Notes: generated from the sequence alone by a model not told the origin. DNA of 64,000 nt from Solirubrobacterales bacterium (GCA_017304845.1 JAFKLL010000015.1:27087-91086); one strand, 5' to 3'; numbered from the stretch's first letter, positions 16,772-25,775 are shown. A program made the numbers and translations.

Positions 16772-18193
16772 TCAGCCCTGGAGGGTGATGAAGCGTTCTT
16801 CGGTCATCTCGATGATCGAGAAGGCCGGGCCCTCACGGGTGTTGCCGGAGTCCTTGACGCCGCCGTAGGGCTGCTGGTCGGCGCGGAAGGTCGGCACCTC
16901 GTTGATCAGGACGCCGCCGAACTCCAAGGTGTTCGCCGCGAGCAGGCCCTTGCCCATGTCGCGGGTGAAGACGCCGGCCTGCAGGCCGAACTTGGAGTCG
17001 TTGGCCCGGGCCAGGGCCTCCTCGAAATCGCTGAAGCGGTCGACCGTGGCGACCGGACCGAAGATCTCCTCGCACCAGACCTTCGCCTCGCGGGAGGGAT
17101 TCTCGATCAGGGTCGGGGCCAGGCAGCGGTCCTCGTCGACCAGCTCGCCGCCGGTCAGGACCTTCGCCCCGCCGGCCACGGCCTCGTCGATCCACTCCTT
17201 GACCCGGTCGCGGTCGCCGCGGGTGATCAGCGGGCCGACGTCGGTGTCGTCCTCGGCCGGGTTGCCGACCTTGAGCTTCTCGACGTTGGCGACCAGCCGC
17301 TCGATGAACTTGTCGGCGACCGCCTCATGCACCAGGATCCGCTGGATCGAGATGCAGCTCTGGCCGGCATGCGAGAAGGCGTGGATCTGGGCCTTGTCGG
17401 CCGCGGTCTCCCAGTCGCCGTCCTCGTTGACGATCAGCGGGGCGTTCGAGCCCAGCTCGAGGCCGACCCGCTTGTGCGGCACCTTGCTGCGGATGCCCCA
17501 GCCGACCGGGGCGGACCCGGTGAAGGAGATCGCCGCGGTCAGGGGATGCTCGACCAGCGCGTTGCCGACCGACTGGCCGCCGCCCGGGACGACGCTGAGC
17601 CAGCCGTCGGGCAGGCCGGCGTCGATCAGGATCTGGGCCAGCTTGATCGAGGAGATCGGGGTCTGGCCGGCCGGCTTCAAGACCACGGCGTTGCCCGCCG
17701 CGATCGCCGGGCCGAGCTTGTGGCAGACCAGGTTGAGCGGGAAGTTGAAGGGGCTGATCGCTCCGACCACGCCGAGCGGCACGCGGAGCATCACGCCGAG
17801 CTTGCCGGTGCCCGCCTCGGAGGCCGCCATCGGCACCGTGCCCCCGGTCAGCTTGCGGGCCTCGACCGCGGAGAAGGTCATCGTGTCGGCGGCGCGTCCG
17901 GCCTCGGCCCGCGCCGTCTTGATCGGCTTGCCGGCCTCGGCCGAGATCGTCTGGGCGAGATCCTCCTGGCGTTCCCGGATCAGGTGGGCGGCGCGGTCGA
18001 GGATCTCGGCCCGCTCGTACTGCGGGATCGGGGAGCCGGTGAACACGGCGTGAGCGGCGGTCACCGCCTTGTCGACGGTTTCCTCGTCGCCCTGGGCCAC
18101 CCGCGCGATCAGACTTTCGTCCCAGGGACTGCGCACTTCGTCCCAGTCGCCGGTTTCGACCCATTCACCTGCCAAGAGCAACTTGTGGTCCAA
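16772..18193 (-). CDS. NAD(P)-dependent aldehyde dehydrogenase
   Basis: A 473-residue cytoplasmic oxidoreductase of the aldehyde dehydrogenase superfamily. It oxidises an aldehyde to the acid; the substrate is not predictable. Motifs are SPFNFPLNLV, the cofactor-binding FTGSAPVGWGIR, the general base in LELGSNAP, the catalytic cysteine in HAGQSCISIQR, and EEIFGPV near the end. Family members near this type include lactaldehyde- and glyceraldehyde-3-phosphate-type enzymes. The start is chosen as TTG at 18193 because GAGGAG lies 6 nt before it; a longer reading from 18235 adds an unsupported basic extension. A palindromic repeat follows the stop. Confidence 0.88.
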   Translation of the reverse strand: MDHKLLLAGEWVETGDWDEVRSPWDESLIARVAQGDEETVDKAVTAAHAVFTGSPIPQYERAEILDRAAHLIRERQEDLAQTISAEAGKPIKTARAEAGRAADTMTFSAVEARKLTGGTVPMAASEAGTGKLGVMLRVPLGVVGAISPFNFPLNLVCHKLGPAIAAGNAVVLKPAGQTPISSIKLAQILIDAGLPDGWLSVVPGGGQSVGNALVEHPLTAAISFTGSAPVGWGIRSKVPHKRVGLELGSNAPLIVNEDGDWETAADKAQIHAFSHAGQSCISIQRILVHEAVADKFIERLVANVEKLKVGNPAEDDTDVGPLITRGDRDRVKEWIDEAVAGGAKVLTGGELVDEDRCLAPTLIENPSREAKVWCEEIFGPVATVDRFSDFEEALARANDSKFGLQAGVFTRDMGKGLLAANTLEFGGVLINEVPTFRADQQPYGGVKDSGNTREGPAFSIIEMTEERFITLQG

Positions 18194-18297
18194 CTTCTTC
18201 TCCTCGTCTCTGGGGCTGGTCCGTCCCCGGGTCAAGACTCCTCACAAAGATAATGCCAGGCCGCTACCTTCTCTCCCTCAGACTGTTGGTTCGAAAC

Positions 18298-19419
18298 ATG
18301 ACTTTCCGCGCCCGTTCCCCCCACATCGCGCTTCTCTTCCTGCTCGCCGCCCTGGTGGCGCTGCCCCTGCTCGCGCCGACCCGCTCCGAGGCCGCGACCT
18401 GGACCGTGAGGGGCGGGGGCTTCGGACACGGCATCGGGATGAGCGCCTACGGCGCCTACGGGATGGCGCTCGACGGCTACAAGTACAAGCGGATCGTCGG
18501 CCACTACTACCGGGGCATCGAGGTCAGCAAGCTGAAGGCGAAGCGGAAGATCCGGGTCCTGCTCGACGTCGACTCCTCGCCGCGGTTCAAGGGAGTCCAG
18601 CGGGCCTGCGGCAAGAAGCTGCTCCAGCGCAACACCTACGGCGCCAAGGTCGGCCGGGGCGGGGTCGTCCTGACCCGGGCCAACGGCCGGGCCCTGGCGA
18701 AATGCGGCCGCCGGCTCCAGACCGAGTCGGACGGCAACGTCGTCTTCAAGGGCCTGGGCCAGTACCGGGGCGGGGTCGAGATCGTCCAGTCGGGCGGCAG
18801 CCTCAACGTGGTCAACGCGGTCCCCGTCAACGCCTACTGCAAGGGCGTCCTGGCCAAGGAGATGATCCCCTCCTGGCCGATCGAGTCGCTCAAGGCCTTC
18901 GCGCTCGCGGTCCGTTCGATCGGCCTCTCGTCGAAGGGCTCCGGCGACGGCTTCGACGTCTATCCGGACACCCGCAGCCAGGTCTACGGTGGGATCGCCG
19001 CCGAGTACCCGGAGACCAACCGGGCCTGCTCGCAGACCACCAGCCGGATCCTCACCTACAAGGGCAAGGTGGCGATGGCCCTCTTCTCCGCCTCCTCCGG
19101 CGGCCACACCGAGAACGTCGAGAACGTCTGGTTCGGCGAACCGATCCCCTACCTCAAGGGCGTCCGCGACCCCTGGGACAAGGTCTCCCCGTACCACCGC
19201 TGGACCTACAACTACTCGCCGTCGCGCATGAACTCGCTGCTCGGCAGCTACGTCAGCGGCCGGCTCAAGAAGGTGCAGATCACCCGGTACGGGGTCTCGA
19301 AGCGAGTGATCTGGGCGAGGCTCTACGGCACCCGGGGAACGACCAAGATCCGGGGCGACTCCCTCCAGTACGCCCTCGGCCTGCCGGACCGTTTCATCCT
19401 CTCGATAGCCCGTCGCTAG
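18298..19419 (+). CDS. Secreted SpoIID/LytB-like protein
   Basis: About 373 residues: a signal peptide (hydrophobic 13-28, cleavage near SEAA), then WTVRGGGFGHGIGMSAYGAYG, the SpoIID/LytB amidase-enhancer signature, placed near the N-terminus in an unusual way. Further blocks are VNAVPVNAYCKGVLAKEM, ALAVRS and the SSGGHTENVENVW region typical of the SpoIID domain. In Bacillus this domain is a lytic transglycosylase acting on stem-peptide-free glycan; here it presumably acts on peptidoglycan outside the membrane. The ATG at 18298 is chosen because it opens the signal peptide; an in-frame ATG at 18253 would add 15 residues and neither has a good SD. Confidence 0.82.
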   Translation: MTFRARSPHIALLFLLAALVALPLLAPTRSEAATWTVRGGGFGHGIGMSAYGAYGMALDGYKYKRIVGHYYRGIEVSKLKAKRKIRVLLDVDSSPRFKGVQRACGKKLLQRNTYGAKVGRGGVVLTRANGRALAKCGRRLQTESDGNVVFKGLGQYRGGVEIVQSGGSLNVVNAVPVNAYCKGVLAKEMIPSWPIESLKAFALAVRSIGLSSKGSGDGFDVYPDTRSQVYGGIAAEYPETNRACSQTTSRILTYKGKVAMALFSASSGGHTENVENVWFGEPIPYLKGVRDPWDKVSPYHRWTYNYSPSRMNSLLGSYVSGRLKKVQITRYGVSKRVIWARLYGTRGTTKIRGDSLQYALGLPDRFILSIARR

Positions 19420-19492
19420 CCACCCGGTCGCTAGTTCCCGCCACGTTTGCACGAATAACCGCCACAGGGTGGCGAAGGCCGGCCCTAGAGGC

Positions 19493-20020
19493 TCAGAAGT
19501 CGTACGGGGCGTTCGGGTCTTCGGTCTTCGGCAGCGGGATGAGCGCTCCGACGGCGGTGCCGAGGACGGCTCCGGCGGCGACGTCGCTCGGGTAGTGCAT
19601 GCCGAGGTAGGGCCGGGTCACCGCCATCACCGCGGCGGCGCCGAACAGGGCCAGTTTCAGCTCCGGGGCGAACCGGCTCATCGCCGTGGCCGCCGCGAAC
19701 GAGGCGGTGGCGTGGGCGGAGGGAAAGGAGAGCGACGAAGGGGCGCCGCCAAGCGGGGGCAGGCCCTCCAGGTTCGGCCGCTCGCGCCTGACGATCAGCT
19801 TGATCCCGAAGTTGAACCCGATCGCGAGCGGGCCGAGTAGCGCGGTCGCCAGCCACTGCCGGCGGCGCTTCCGGTCCAGAGCGGCCCCGGCCAGGCCGAT
19901 ACCGAACCAGAGGTAGCCGTTCTCGCCGGTCTTGGAGATGCTCATCGCCGCCTTCTCGATCGCCGGCGCGTGGCCGCGCGTGCGCATGAGACGCAGCAGT
20001 TTCAGATCCGCCTGTTTCAT
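19493..20020 (-). CDS. PAP2-family membrane phosphatase
   Basis: A 175-residue integral membrane protein of the phosphatidic-acid-phosphatase type 2 superfamily. The three motifs are KLIVRRERP, PSAHA and a G-H-YPSDV block (GMHYPSDVAAG), in the right order between hydrophobic segments. Family members dephosphorylate lipid phosphates such as undecaprenyl pyrophosphate or phosphatidylglycerophosphate. The ATG at 20020 has a TATCCT box 8 nt upstream and no SD, suggesting a leaderless mRNA. The divergent membrane protein gene begins 40 bp away. Confidence 0.88.
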   Translation of the reverse strand: MKQADLKLLRLMRTRGHAPAIEKAAMSISKTGENGYLWFGIGLAGAALDRKRRRQWLATALLGPLAIGFNFGIKLIVRRERPNLEGLPPLGGAPSSLSFPSAHATASFAAATAMSRFAPELKLALFGAAAVMAVTRPYLGMHYPSDVAAGAVLGTAVGALIPLPKTEDPNAPYDF

Positions 20021-20059
20021 CGCAGCGCAGGATACGGCCCCATCGGAGATGATCGCGGC

Positions 20060-21142
20060 GTGCGTCCCGAACCGAAGACCGAGGCCGAGTTCGAGCGGGA
20101 GTTCCGCCGGGCCGGGCTGCCTCTCCTGACCGAGGACTACTCCGCCTCGGAGGACATCTTCAACCGGGCCGTGCCGCTGCTCGGCCTGGTCCTGGTCGGC
20201 GAGGTCCTGGGACCGCTCAACAAGAGCTTCTCGACTCTCGGCAACATCGCCGCCGTGGTGGCCGCGATGGGGCTGATGCTGGTCGCGCTCGGGCTGATGA
20301 ACCGCTTCCGAGGCCGACCCTTCTTTTCGCTGCCCCGCCGGGTCGGCCGGCCCGAGCTGGCCGCCTTCGTGATCGTGCCGGCCCTCCTGCCCGGGATCAT
20401 CTCCGGCCACTGGGGCATCGCCGCCTCCACCGCGCTCTTCAATCTCGGCCTGTTGGTCCTGATCCTCGGGGTGGTCGGCTTCGGCGTGATCTCGATCGTC
20501 GGCTGGGCGCTGTCCCGGCTGCTCGACGAGCTCTCCCGCTCGCTCGGCCTGCTGGTCAAGGCGGTGCCGCTGCTGATGATCTTCTCGCTGATCCTCTTCC
20601 TCACCCCGGAGCTCTGGCAGGTCTTCAGCCAGCTCCCGGACGCCTCGCTCTTCCTGCTCATCGGGCTGTTCATGCTGCTCGGCTCGTCGTTCCTGATCGC
20701 CAGGATCCCGAACGAGGTCGCCGACCTAGAGAAGGAGGCCGGGGCCGGGGGGCCACCGCTCAAGCCGCGTCAGCGCTTCAACGTCGGCCTGGTCCTCTTC
20801 GTCAGCCAGTCACTCCAGGTGCTGCTGGTCGCGCTCGCGGTCGCCGTCTTCTTCGTGATCTTCGGCCTGCTCACGATCGACGCCGACACGATCACCAACT
20901 GGACCACTCACCCGGCCGACGTCCTGTTCCAGTTCCGCCTGGCCGGGCGGGAGGCCCAGATGACCCGCGAGCTGCTCAAGGTGGCCGGCGCGATCGCTTC
21001 GTTCACCGGCCTCTACTTCGCGATCTCGATGCTGACCGACGACCTCTACCGGCGGGAGTTCCTCAGCCGGATCACCGACGAGATGAAGCAGACGTTCGTC
21101 CGCCGGGTCGCGTACCTGAAGCTGTTGGGGAAGACCGGCTAG
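20060..21142 (+). CDS. Multi-pass membrane protein of unknown function
   Basis: A 360-residue protein with about seven to eight hydrophobic segments, starting near residue 30 and including a long cluster over 90-170. A soluble acidic N-terminus (EPKTEAEFEREF) and a charged C-terminus lie outside the membrane region. I recognise no family motif. The start GTG at 20060 is chosen because GGAGA lies about 10 nt upstream. The last TAG overlaps the stop of the convergent small gene in a shared CTAG. Confidence 0.7.
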   Translation: MRPEPKTEAEFEREFRRAGLPLLTEDYSASEDIFNRAVPLLGLVLVGEVLGPLNKSFSTLGNIAAVVAAMGLMLVALGLMNRFRGRPFFSLPRRVGRPELAAFVIVPALLPGIISGHWGIAASTALFNLGLLVLILGVVGFGVISIVGWALSRLLDELSRSLGLLVKAVPLLMIFSLILFLTPELWQVFSQLPDASLFLLIGLFMLLGSSFLIARIPNEVADLEKEAGAGGPPLKPRQRFNVGLVLFVSQSLQVLLVALAVAVFFVIFGLLTIDADTITNWTTHPADVLFQFRLAGREAQMTRELLKVAGAIASFTGLYFAISMLTDDLYRREFLSRITDEMKQTFVRRVAYLKLLGKTG

Positions 21143-21354
21143 AAGCCGATGGTCTTCGCGCCGGAGGAGATCCGGACGAAGATGACCTTGCCGAGATCGA
21201 TCAGGAGGCTGCCCTCGTCGGTCTCGATCTCGTGGGGGCTGTCGCCCGATCCGAGCGCCTTCCGCAGCGCCTTCACCTGGTCGGCGTCGAGGCGGACGGG
21301 GATGACCTGCCCCCCGTCGAAGCCGATCTCGACCTGAGTCTTCTCGCTCGCCAT
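21139..21354 (-). CDS. Small conserved-looking protein of unknown function
   Basis: A 71-residue soluble protein rich in predicted beta strands (VEIGFDGGQVIPVRL, GSLLIDLGKVIFVRI), with no membrane segment. The size and strand pattern recall small actinobacterial DUF3107-like proteins, but I cannot assign it. Its ATG overlaps the TGA of the methylmalonyl-CoA epimerase gene by one base (TGATG), so it is translationally coupled to that gene. Confidence 0.6.
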   Translation of the reverse strand: MASEKTQVEIGFDGGQVIPVRLDADQVKALRKALGSGDSPHEIETDEGSLLIDLGKVIFVRISSGAKTIGF

Positions 21355-21764
21355 CAGTGATCCTCGGCGGGCTGGACGATCTCGGTCAGGACCGAGCCGG
21401 TCGCGGCCGGGTGGAGGAAGGCGACCCGGCTCTGGCGGATGCCGGTCCGCGCTTCCCGGTCGATCAGCTTGGTGCCGCTCTCCTGGAGCTGCGCGAGGAC
21501 GGCGTCGATGTCATCCACCGCGTAGGCGACGTGGTGCAGGCCGGGGCCCTTCTTGGCGATGAACTTGCCGACCGGCGTGTCCGGGCCGAGCGGCGCGAGC
21601 AGCTCGACATGGCCGTCACCTACATCGAGCAGGACCGCCTCGACTCCCTGGGATTCGACGGTTTCGCGGTGTACGAGATCCATCTCGAAGTTCCGCTCAT
21701 AAAGCTTGATGGCGGCGTCGAGATCCTCCACGGCGACACCGATGTGATCTATGCGAGTGAACAT
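21354..21764 (-). CDS. mce: Methylmalonyl-CoA epimerase
   Basis: A 136-residue cytoplasmic VOC-superfamily metalloenzyme. It interconverts (S)- and (R)-methylmalonyl-CoA, so it feeds the B12-dependent methylmalonyl-CoA mutase or the reverse direction of propionate metabolism. Metal-site and family motifs are DHIGVAVEDLD near the start, GDGHVELLAPL, GLHHVAYAVDDID and LTEIVQ at the end; the length matches the family. The -10-like TAGGCT lies 9 nt before the ATG (21779-21774, minus strand). The small unknown gene follows in the same operon. Confidence 0.93.
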   Translation of the reverse strand: MFTRIDHIGVAVEDLDAAIKLYERNFEMDLVHRETVESQGVEAVLLDVGDGHVELLAPLGPDTPVGKFIAKKGPGLHHVAYAVDDIDAVLAQLQESGTKLIDREARTGIRQSRVAFLHPAATGSVLTEIVQPAEDH

Positions 21765-21831
21765 GAGGCGGTAAGCCTAGCGGTGCGTCTATGCTGGCCG
21801 TCCGCAGCGAAGCCTCGAGGGAGAAAGTCGA

Positions 21832-22158
21832 ATGCAGGTCGGTCCGGACACCGAGCAGACCAAGTACCGAAGGGAACTGAGCCTCTACAGGTGGCACCGG
21901 GCCGTTTCGATCCTTCTGACGGGGGTTGCTGGCGGGTTGGCTTGGTTCCTCGCGCCGGCGGAAAGCACCGGCCTCTGGGAGATGGTCCGCCACCTGATGG
22001 TCGTCGGAGCATTGCTCTTCATGTTCGAGTGGCTGGTTGCGCTCATGTTCCAGCGCAAGTCCAGGCCGTGGCGTCTCAGCCGTCATCCCGACGACAGGAA
22101 GCCGCGGCCGCCCGCTCAGGAGGCGGTGCCGAGCAGCCGCGGCGGGAGCCAGGTGTAG
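21832..22158 (+). CDS. Small two-helix membrane protein
   Basis: A 108-residue protein with two hydrophobic segments, about residues 24-42 and 53-72, between a charged N-terminus (TKYRRELSLYRWHR) and a basic, proline-rich tail. No family recognised. GAGGGAG lies about 10 nt before the ATG, and TATGCT at 21790-21795 is a possible -10 box. The last 43 bp overlap the 3' end of the convergent M20 peptidase gene. Confidence 0.6.
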   Translation: MQVGPDTEQTKYRRELSLYRWHRAVSILLTGVAGGLAWFLAPAESTGLWEMVRHLMVVGALLFMFEWLVALMFQRKSRPWRLSRHPDDRKPRPPAQEAVPSSRGGSQV

Positions 22159-23405
22159 AGGTTCTCCATCAGCTCCACGTCCTCGACGGTGATCCGCTCG
22201 TCCGGGCCGTGGACCAGGGGCTTGGTCTCCGCCAGGGTCATGAGCTGGGGCGCGAACCCGTAGACGGTCGCGCCGAAGGCCTTGCGGAACCAGTGGCTGT
22301 CGGAGAAGCCCGGCATCACCTGGGGCAGCACCTCGGCGCCCGGCTCGATCATCTCGACCCACTCCTCGATCGCCTCGGCCAGCGGTCCGCCGTAGTCGGA
22401 GCGGTTGCCGACCACCGGGTCGTTGAACTCGATCCGCCAGTCGCCCTCGCCGAGCACGCCGTTGATCCGTTCGAGTGCCTCCTCGCCGGTCATCCCGGGC
22501 GGCGTGCGGCAATCGATCACCAGCTCGGCCCGGGAGGGGATCACGTTCTCGCGGGACGAGGCCTTCGCCATGGTCGGCGCGATCGTCACCCCCAGCATCG
22601 GGTCGGTCAGCAGCTTCGCGACCAGCGGGTCGATCGCCTCGACCTCGGCCAGGGCCGCCTCTAGGTCGTCCGGGGCGTGGCCGAGCAGCCGTTCGAGGAA
22701 GAGATCGGTGTCCGCGGTCGACTCGTGCGGCGGCTGGCGGTGGGCATTGGCCAGGGCCGGGGCGAGCTTCAGGAGGGCGTTGTCGCCGACCCGGGGGATC
22801 GAGCCGTGCCCGGCCGTCCCCTCCGCCACCACGGTGAAGCGGAAGGTCCCCTTCTCGCCGACCGAGAGGGTGAAGAGGCGGCGATCCTGGAAGTTCAGGA
22901 CCTCGCCGGCGCCCTCGTTCACCACCCAGTCGCAGCGGACCTCGTCGGGATGCTCCTCGCAGAGCCACTTGGCGCCGAAGTGGGCGCCCGTCTCCTCGTC
23001 GGCGGCCACCACCAGGAGCAGATCTCCCCGGGCGGGGCGCCAGCCGGACTCGGCCAGGTTCACGCAGGCGGCCGTCTCGGTCGCGACCTGGTCCTTCATG
23101 TCGAGCGCGCCGCGCCCCCAGATCATGCCGTCGGCCAGCTCGCCGCCCCAGGGGTCACGGGTCCATTCCGACGGATCGGCCGGGACCGTGTCGACGTGGC
23201 TGATCAGGGCGAGGTTCGGGCCCGGCTCGGCCCCTCTCAGGCGGGCGACCAGGTTGGGGCGCTCCGGCACCTTGGCCAGGAACTTGCACTCCCAGCCGGC
23301 CGGGTCGAGCAGCGCCCGCAGATGCTCCAGAGCCGGCCCCTCGTTGCCCGGCGGGTTGACCGTGTTGAAGCGGATCAGTTCCTGCAGCAGGTCGGCGGCT
23401 CTCAT
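22116..23405 (-). CDS. M20-family metallopeptidase / amidohydrolase
   Basis: A 429-residue zinc-dependent hydrolase of the M20/M25/M40 family (ArgE, DapE, carboxypeptidase G2 relatives). Motifs: LISHVDTVPAD with the first zinc ligand, WGRGALDMKD bridging ligand, AADEETGAHFG with the general base and a metal ligand, and PGFSDSHWF near the end. The dimerisation domain lies between, around 180-290. It hydrolyses an amide or peptide bond; the substrate is unknown. ATG at 23405 has GATACT 6 nt upstream and no SD. A 17-nt gap separates it from the upstream permease gene on the same strand. Confidence 0.88.
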   Translation of the reverse strand: MRAADLLQELIRFNTVNPPGNEGPALEHLRALLDPAGWECKFLAKVPERPNLVARLRGAEPGPNLALISHVDTVPADPSEWTRDPWGGELADGMIWGRGALDMKDQVATETAACVNLAESGWRPARGDLLLVVAADEETGAHFGAKWLCEEHPDEVRCDWVVNEGAGEVLNFQDRRLFTLSVGEKGTFRFTVVAEGTAGHGSIPRVGDNALLKLAPALANAHRQPPHESTADTDLFLERLLGHAPDDLEAALAEVEAIDPLVAKLLTDPMLGVTIAPTMAKASSRENVIPSRAELVIDCRTPPGMTGEEALERINGVLGEGDWRIEFNDPVVGNRSDYGGPLAEAIEEWVEMIEPGAEVLPQVMPGFSDSHWFRKAFGATVYGFAPQLMTLAETKPLVHGPDERITVEDVELMENLYTWLPPRLLGTAS

Positions 23406-23422
23406 CGCCGCAGTATCCCGGT

Positions 23423-24184
23423 TCAGACGACTGCCTGGACCGCCATGGTCAGGCCGGTCAGGAGGAGGACTGCGGCCATCGCCTTGACCAGGGTCGACTC
23501 CGGCAGACGGCCGGTGAAGCGCGAGCCGAAGGCGGCACCGGGAATCGCCGCGGCGGCGCCGAGCAGGAAGATGTCCCAGTCGATCCCGCCGGGCAGATGG
23601 CCGACCAGGCCGCCGATCCCCACGACCACGCCCACGGCCGAGTTCGTGCCGACCGCCTTCTGCGGCGACATGCCCATGTACTTGAGCATCGCCGGCAGCC
23701 GCAGGGAACCGAGGATCAACCCGACGAAGCCGCCCAGGAGGCCGACCCCGAAGCCGATCAGCACGGCCTCGGTGAAGAGCCGCCGGAGATCCGGCCGCTC
23801 CCCGCTGACCGCACCCGAGGGCCGGCGGTACCGCCAGACCTCGACCGACCCGTAGAGCACGACCAGGGCGATCGCGCCGAGGAGGATCCGCTCCGGCAGC
23901 AGGCCGGACAGCAGGCCGCCGGCGACCGCCCCGAGGAAGGAGCTGGGGGCCATCCAGAGGAAGAGCCGCGGGTCGAGCCGTCCGTTCCTGATGTGGACGA
24001 CGGTCGCGGTCAGCGCCGCCGCGCCCGAGATCGCGACGTTGGCCCCGGCCGCGGCGGCGGCCGAGGTCCCGAGCCAGACCACCACCGGCAGACGCAGGTT
24101 GCCGAGCACGAGACCGACCATGCCACCGGCGAAAGAGACGGTGAAGGACCAGAACAGGAGGATGGCGATGTCGACCGGACCCAC
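23423..24184 (-). CDS. TauE/SafE-family permease
   Basis: A 253-residue membrane protein with about eight hydrophobic segments in two similar halves. Family features are the GGMVGLVLGNLRLP motif near the start and GGFVGLILGSLRLP in the second half. Proteins of this family export sulfite, sulfoacetate or related anions; the ligand here is not predictable. The start is GTG at 24184, with TATTCC 6 nt upstream and no SD; this -10 box overlaps that of the divergent rarA. Confidence 0.88.
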   Translation of the reverse strand: MGPVDIAILLFWSFTVSFAGGMVGLVLGNLRLPVVVWLGTSAAAAAGANVAISGAAALTATVVHIRNGRLDPRLFLWMAPSSFLGAVAGGLLSGLLPERILLGAIALVVLYGSVEVWRYRRPSGAVSGERPDLRRLFTEAVLIGFGVGLLGGFVGLILGSLRLPAMLKYMGMSPQKAVGTNSAVGVVVGIGGLVGHLPGGIDWDIFLLGAAAAIPGAAFGSRFTGRLPESTLVKAMAAVLLLTGLTMAVQAVV

Positions 24185-24190
24185 GAGCGG

Positions 24191-24200
24191 GGAATAGTCT
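24191..24200. promoter_or_regulatory. Bidirectional overlapping -10 elements
   Basis: GGAATAGTCT contains TAGTCT (24195-24200, plus) 6 nt before the rarA GTG and TATTCC (24196-24191, minus) 6 nt before the permease GTG. The two -10 boxes share the TA at 24195-24196. A TCGACC at 24171-24176 could be the plus-strand -35. Confidence 0.55.
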
Positions 24201-24206
24201 CACGCC

Positions 24207-25559
24207 GTGGCCGACCAACTGTTTGATTCTGGTGAAGTCGATCCCGGCGGCTCCGGCCTGGAGCAGGCCGGTCCGGACGCGCCGCTGGCGGCGAGGATGC
24301 GCCCGGCGTCGCTGGACGAGGTGGTCGGGCAGGAGCACATCCTGGCCCCGGGGACCGCTCTGCGAGGCGCGGTCGAGGCGGGTCGGCCGCACAGCGCGAT
24401 CCTCTACGGACCGCCAGGGTCGGGCAAGACGACCCTGGCCCGGATCATCGCCGCGATGTCCGACGGGGCCTTCGAGGAGGAGTCGGCGGTCAACGCCGGG
24501 CGGGCCGAGATCCGCGCCGTGATCCAGCGGGCCGAGGACCGGCGCCGGCACGGTCGCCGCACGGTGCTCTTCCTCGACGAGATCCACCGCTTCAACAAGG
24601 CTCAGCAGGACGCGCTGCTGCCGGCGGTCGAGAGCGGCGTGCTCACCTTGATCGGCGCGACCACCGAGAACCCGTACTTCGAGGTCAACTCGGCCCTGAT
24701 CTCCCGCAGCCAGATCTACGAGTTGCAGCCGCTCGGGGCGCCGGAGATCCTCATCCTGATCGAACGGGCCCTGGCCGATTCCGAGCGCGGCGTGGCCGGG
24801 CAGGTGGAGGTCGAGCCGGAGGCGCTGCAGCTGCTGGCCGACCGGGTCTCGGGCGACGCCCGCGCCGCGCTCTCGGCGCTCGAGCGCCTCGCGGCGGCCG
24901 GGGGCGAGGCCGGGATCCCCGAGGTGGAGGACGCGCTGCAGGCCCAGGCGATCGCCTACGACAAGGGCGGCGACCACCACTACGACTACATCTCGGCCTG
25001 GATCAAGGCGACCCGTGGCTCCGACCCCGATGCCTCGCTCTACTACCTGGCGGTGATGATCGAGGGCGGCGAGGATCCCCGCTTCATCGCGAGGCGGATG
25101 GTGATCCTGGCCTCGGAGGACATCAGCAACGCCGATCCCCAGGCGCTGGTCGTGGCCAATGCGGCGGCGGCGGCCGTGGACCGGGTCGGGATGCCGGAGG
25201 CGGCGATCAACCTGGCGCAGGCGGCGACCTACCTGGCCCTGGCCCCGAAGTCGAACGCCTCCTACATGGCGCTCAACGCCGCCCGCGAGGAGGTGCGCCG
25301 GAACGGCCCGAAGCTGCCGCCCGATCACCTCAGGGACAGCCACTACGCCGGCGCCAAGCAGCTGGGTCGGGGCAAGGGCTACGTCTACCCGCATGACGTC
25401 GACGGCGGCGTGTCCGAGCAGTCGCTGATGCCGGAGGGCCTCGAGGAGAAGCGCTTCTACGAACCGACCCGTTACGGGTTCGAAGCGGAGCTGGCCCGTC
25501 GCCGGGACGCGGCCGCCAAGATCCGCGGCCGGGGGCAGGACCCCGGCAGTCACGACTGA
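24207..25559 (+). CDS. rarA: Replication-associated recombination protein A (AAA+ ATPase)
   Basis: A 450-residue cytoplasmic protein of the RarA/Mgs1/WRNIP1 family, which acts at stalled replication forks. Visible: LDEVVGQEHIL (residues about 33-43), Walker A GPPGSGKT (71-78), Walker B LFLDEIHRFNKAQQDALLP, sensor GATTENPYFEVN, and the C-terminal MgsA tetramerisation region with FIARRMVILASEDI and GYVYPHDV. Length matches the family. The start GTG has no SD and lies 6 nt after TAGTCT, so a leaderless mRNA is likely. Confidence 0.95.
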   Translation: MADQLFDSGEVDPGGSGLEQAGPDAPLAARMRPASLDEVVGQEHILAPGTALRGAVEAGRPHSAILYGPPGSGKTTLARIIAAMSDGAFEEESAVNAGRAEIRAVIQRAEDRRRHGRRTVLFLDEIHRFNKAQQDALLPAVESGVLTLIGATTENPYFEVNSALISRSQIYELQPLGAPEILILIERALADSERGVAGQVEVEPEALQLLADRVSGDARAALSALERLAAAGGEAGIPEVEDALQAQAIAYDKGGDHHYDYISAWIKATRGSDPDASLYYLAVMIEGGEDPRFIARRMVILASEDISNADPQALVVANAAAAAVDRVGMPEAAINLAQAATYLALAPKSNASYMALNAAREEVRRNGPKLPPDHLRDSHYAGAKQLGRGKGYVYPHDVDGGVSEQSLMPEGLEEKRFYEPTRYGFEAELARRRDAAAKIRGRGQDPGSHD

Positions 25560-25680
25560 AGGCCAGCAACCAAGCCGAAAACGCTTAGAGAACCTTTAGT
25601 CGTCGTCCACAACTTCTTGAGTCTGGACGGGTTTCATAGATCGGACCCAACTTGAGCATGACGCCAGGTGGGTGCTGTGT

Positions 25681-25713
25681 CGGCCGGAGACTCGGACTGG
25701 GGGTCTCCGGCCG
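25681..25713 (+). terminator. Stem-loop, possible Rho-independent terminator
   Basis: CGGCCGGAGAC (25681-25691) and its exact complement (25703-25713) form an 11-bp stem with an 11-nt loop, followed by AGTTGTTTT. It lies 121 nt after rarA and 50 nt before the next promoter. The remainder of the 216-nt gap 25560-25775 shows no gene. Confidence 0.6.
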
Positions 25714-25762
25714 AGTTGTTTTCGGGGAGCCCCTCGGCGGCAATCCTTCGTCGATTCCCGCG

Positions 25763-25768
25763 TACACT
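25763..25768 (+). promoter_or_regulatory. -10 box of the aldehyde dehydrogenase gene at 25776
   Basis: TACACT ends 7 nt before the ATG; no SD is present, so transcription would start at or next to the start codon. Confidence 0.5.
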
Positions 25769-25775
25769 TCGGTTC

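Noticed and set aside
22116..25553. A very long minus-strand frame running through rarA
   Set aside because: Only the part up to 23405 encodes a recognisable protein; the rest is the complement of rarA and of the permease region.
25681..25713. Stem-loop before the aldehyde dehydrogenase as a riboswitch
   Set aside because: A single perfect stem with a T-rich tail, upstream of the likely leaderless promoter; no aptamer-like conserved blocks.
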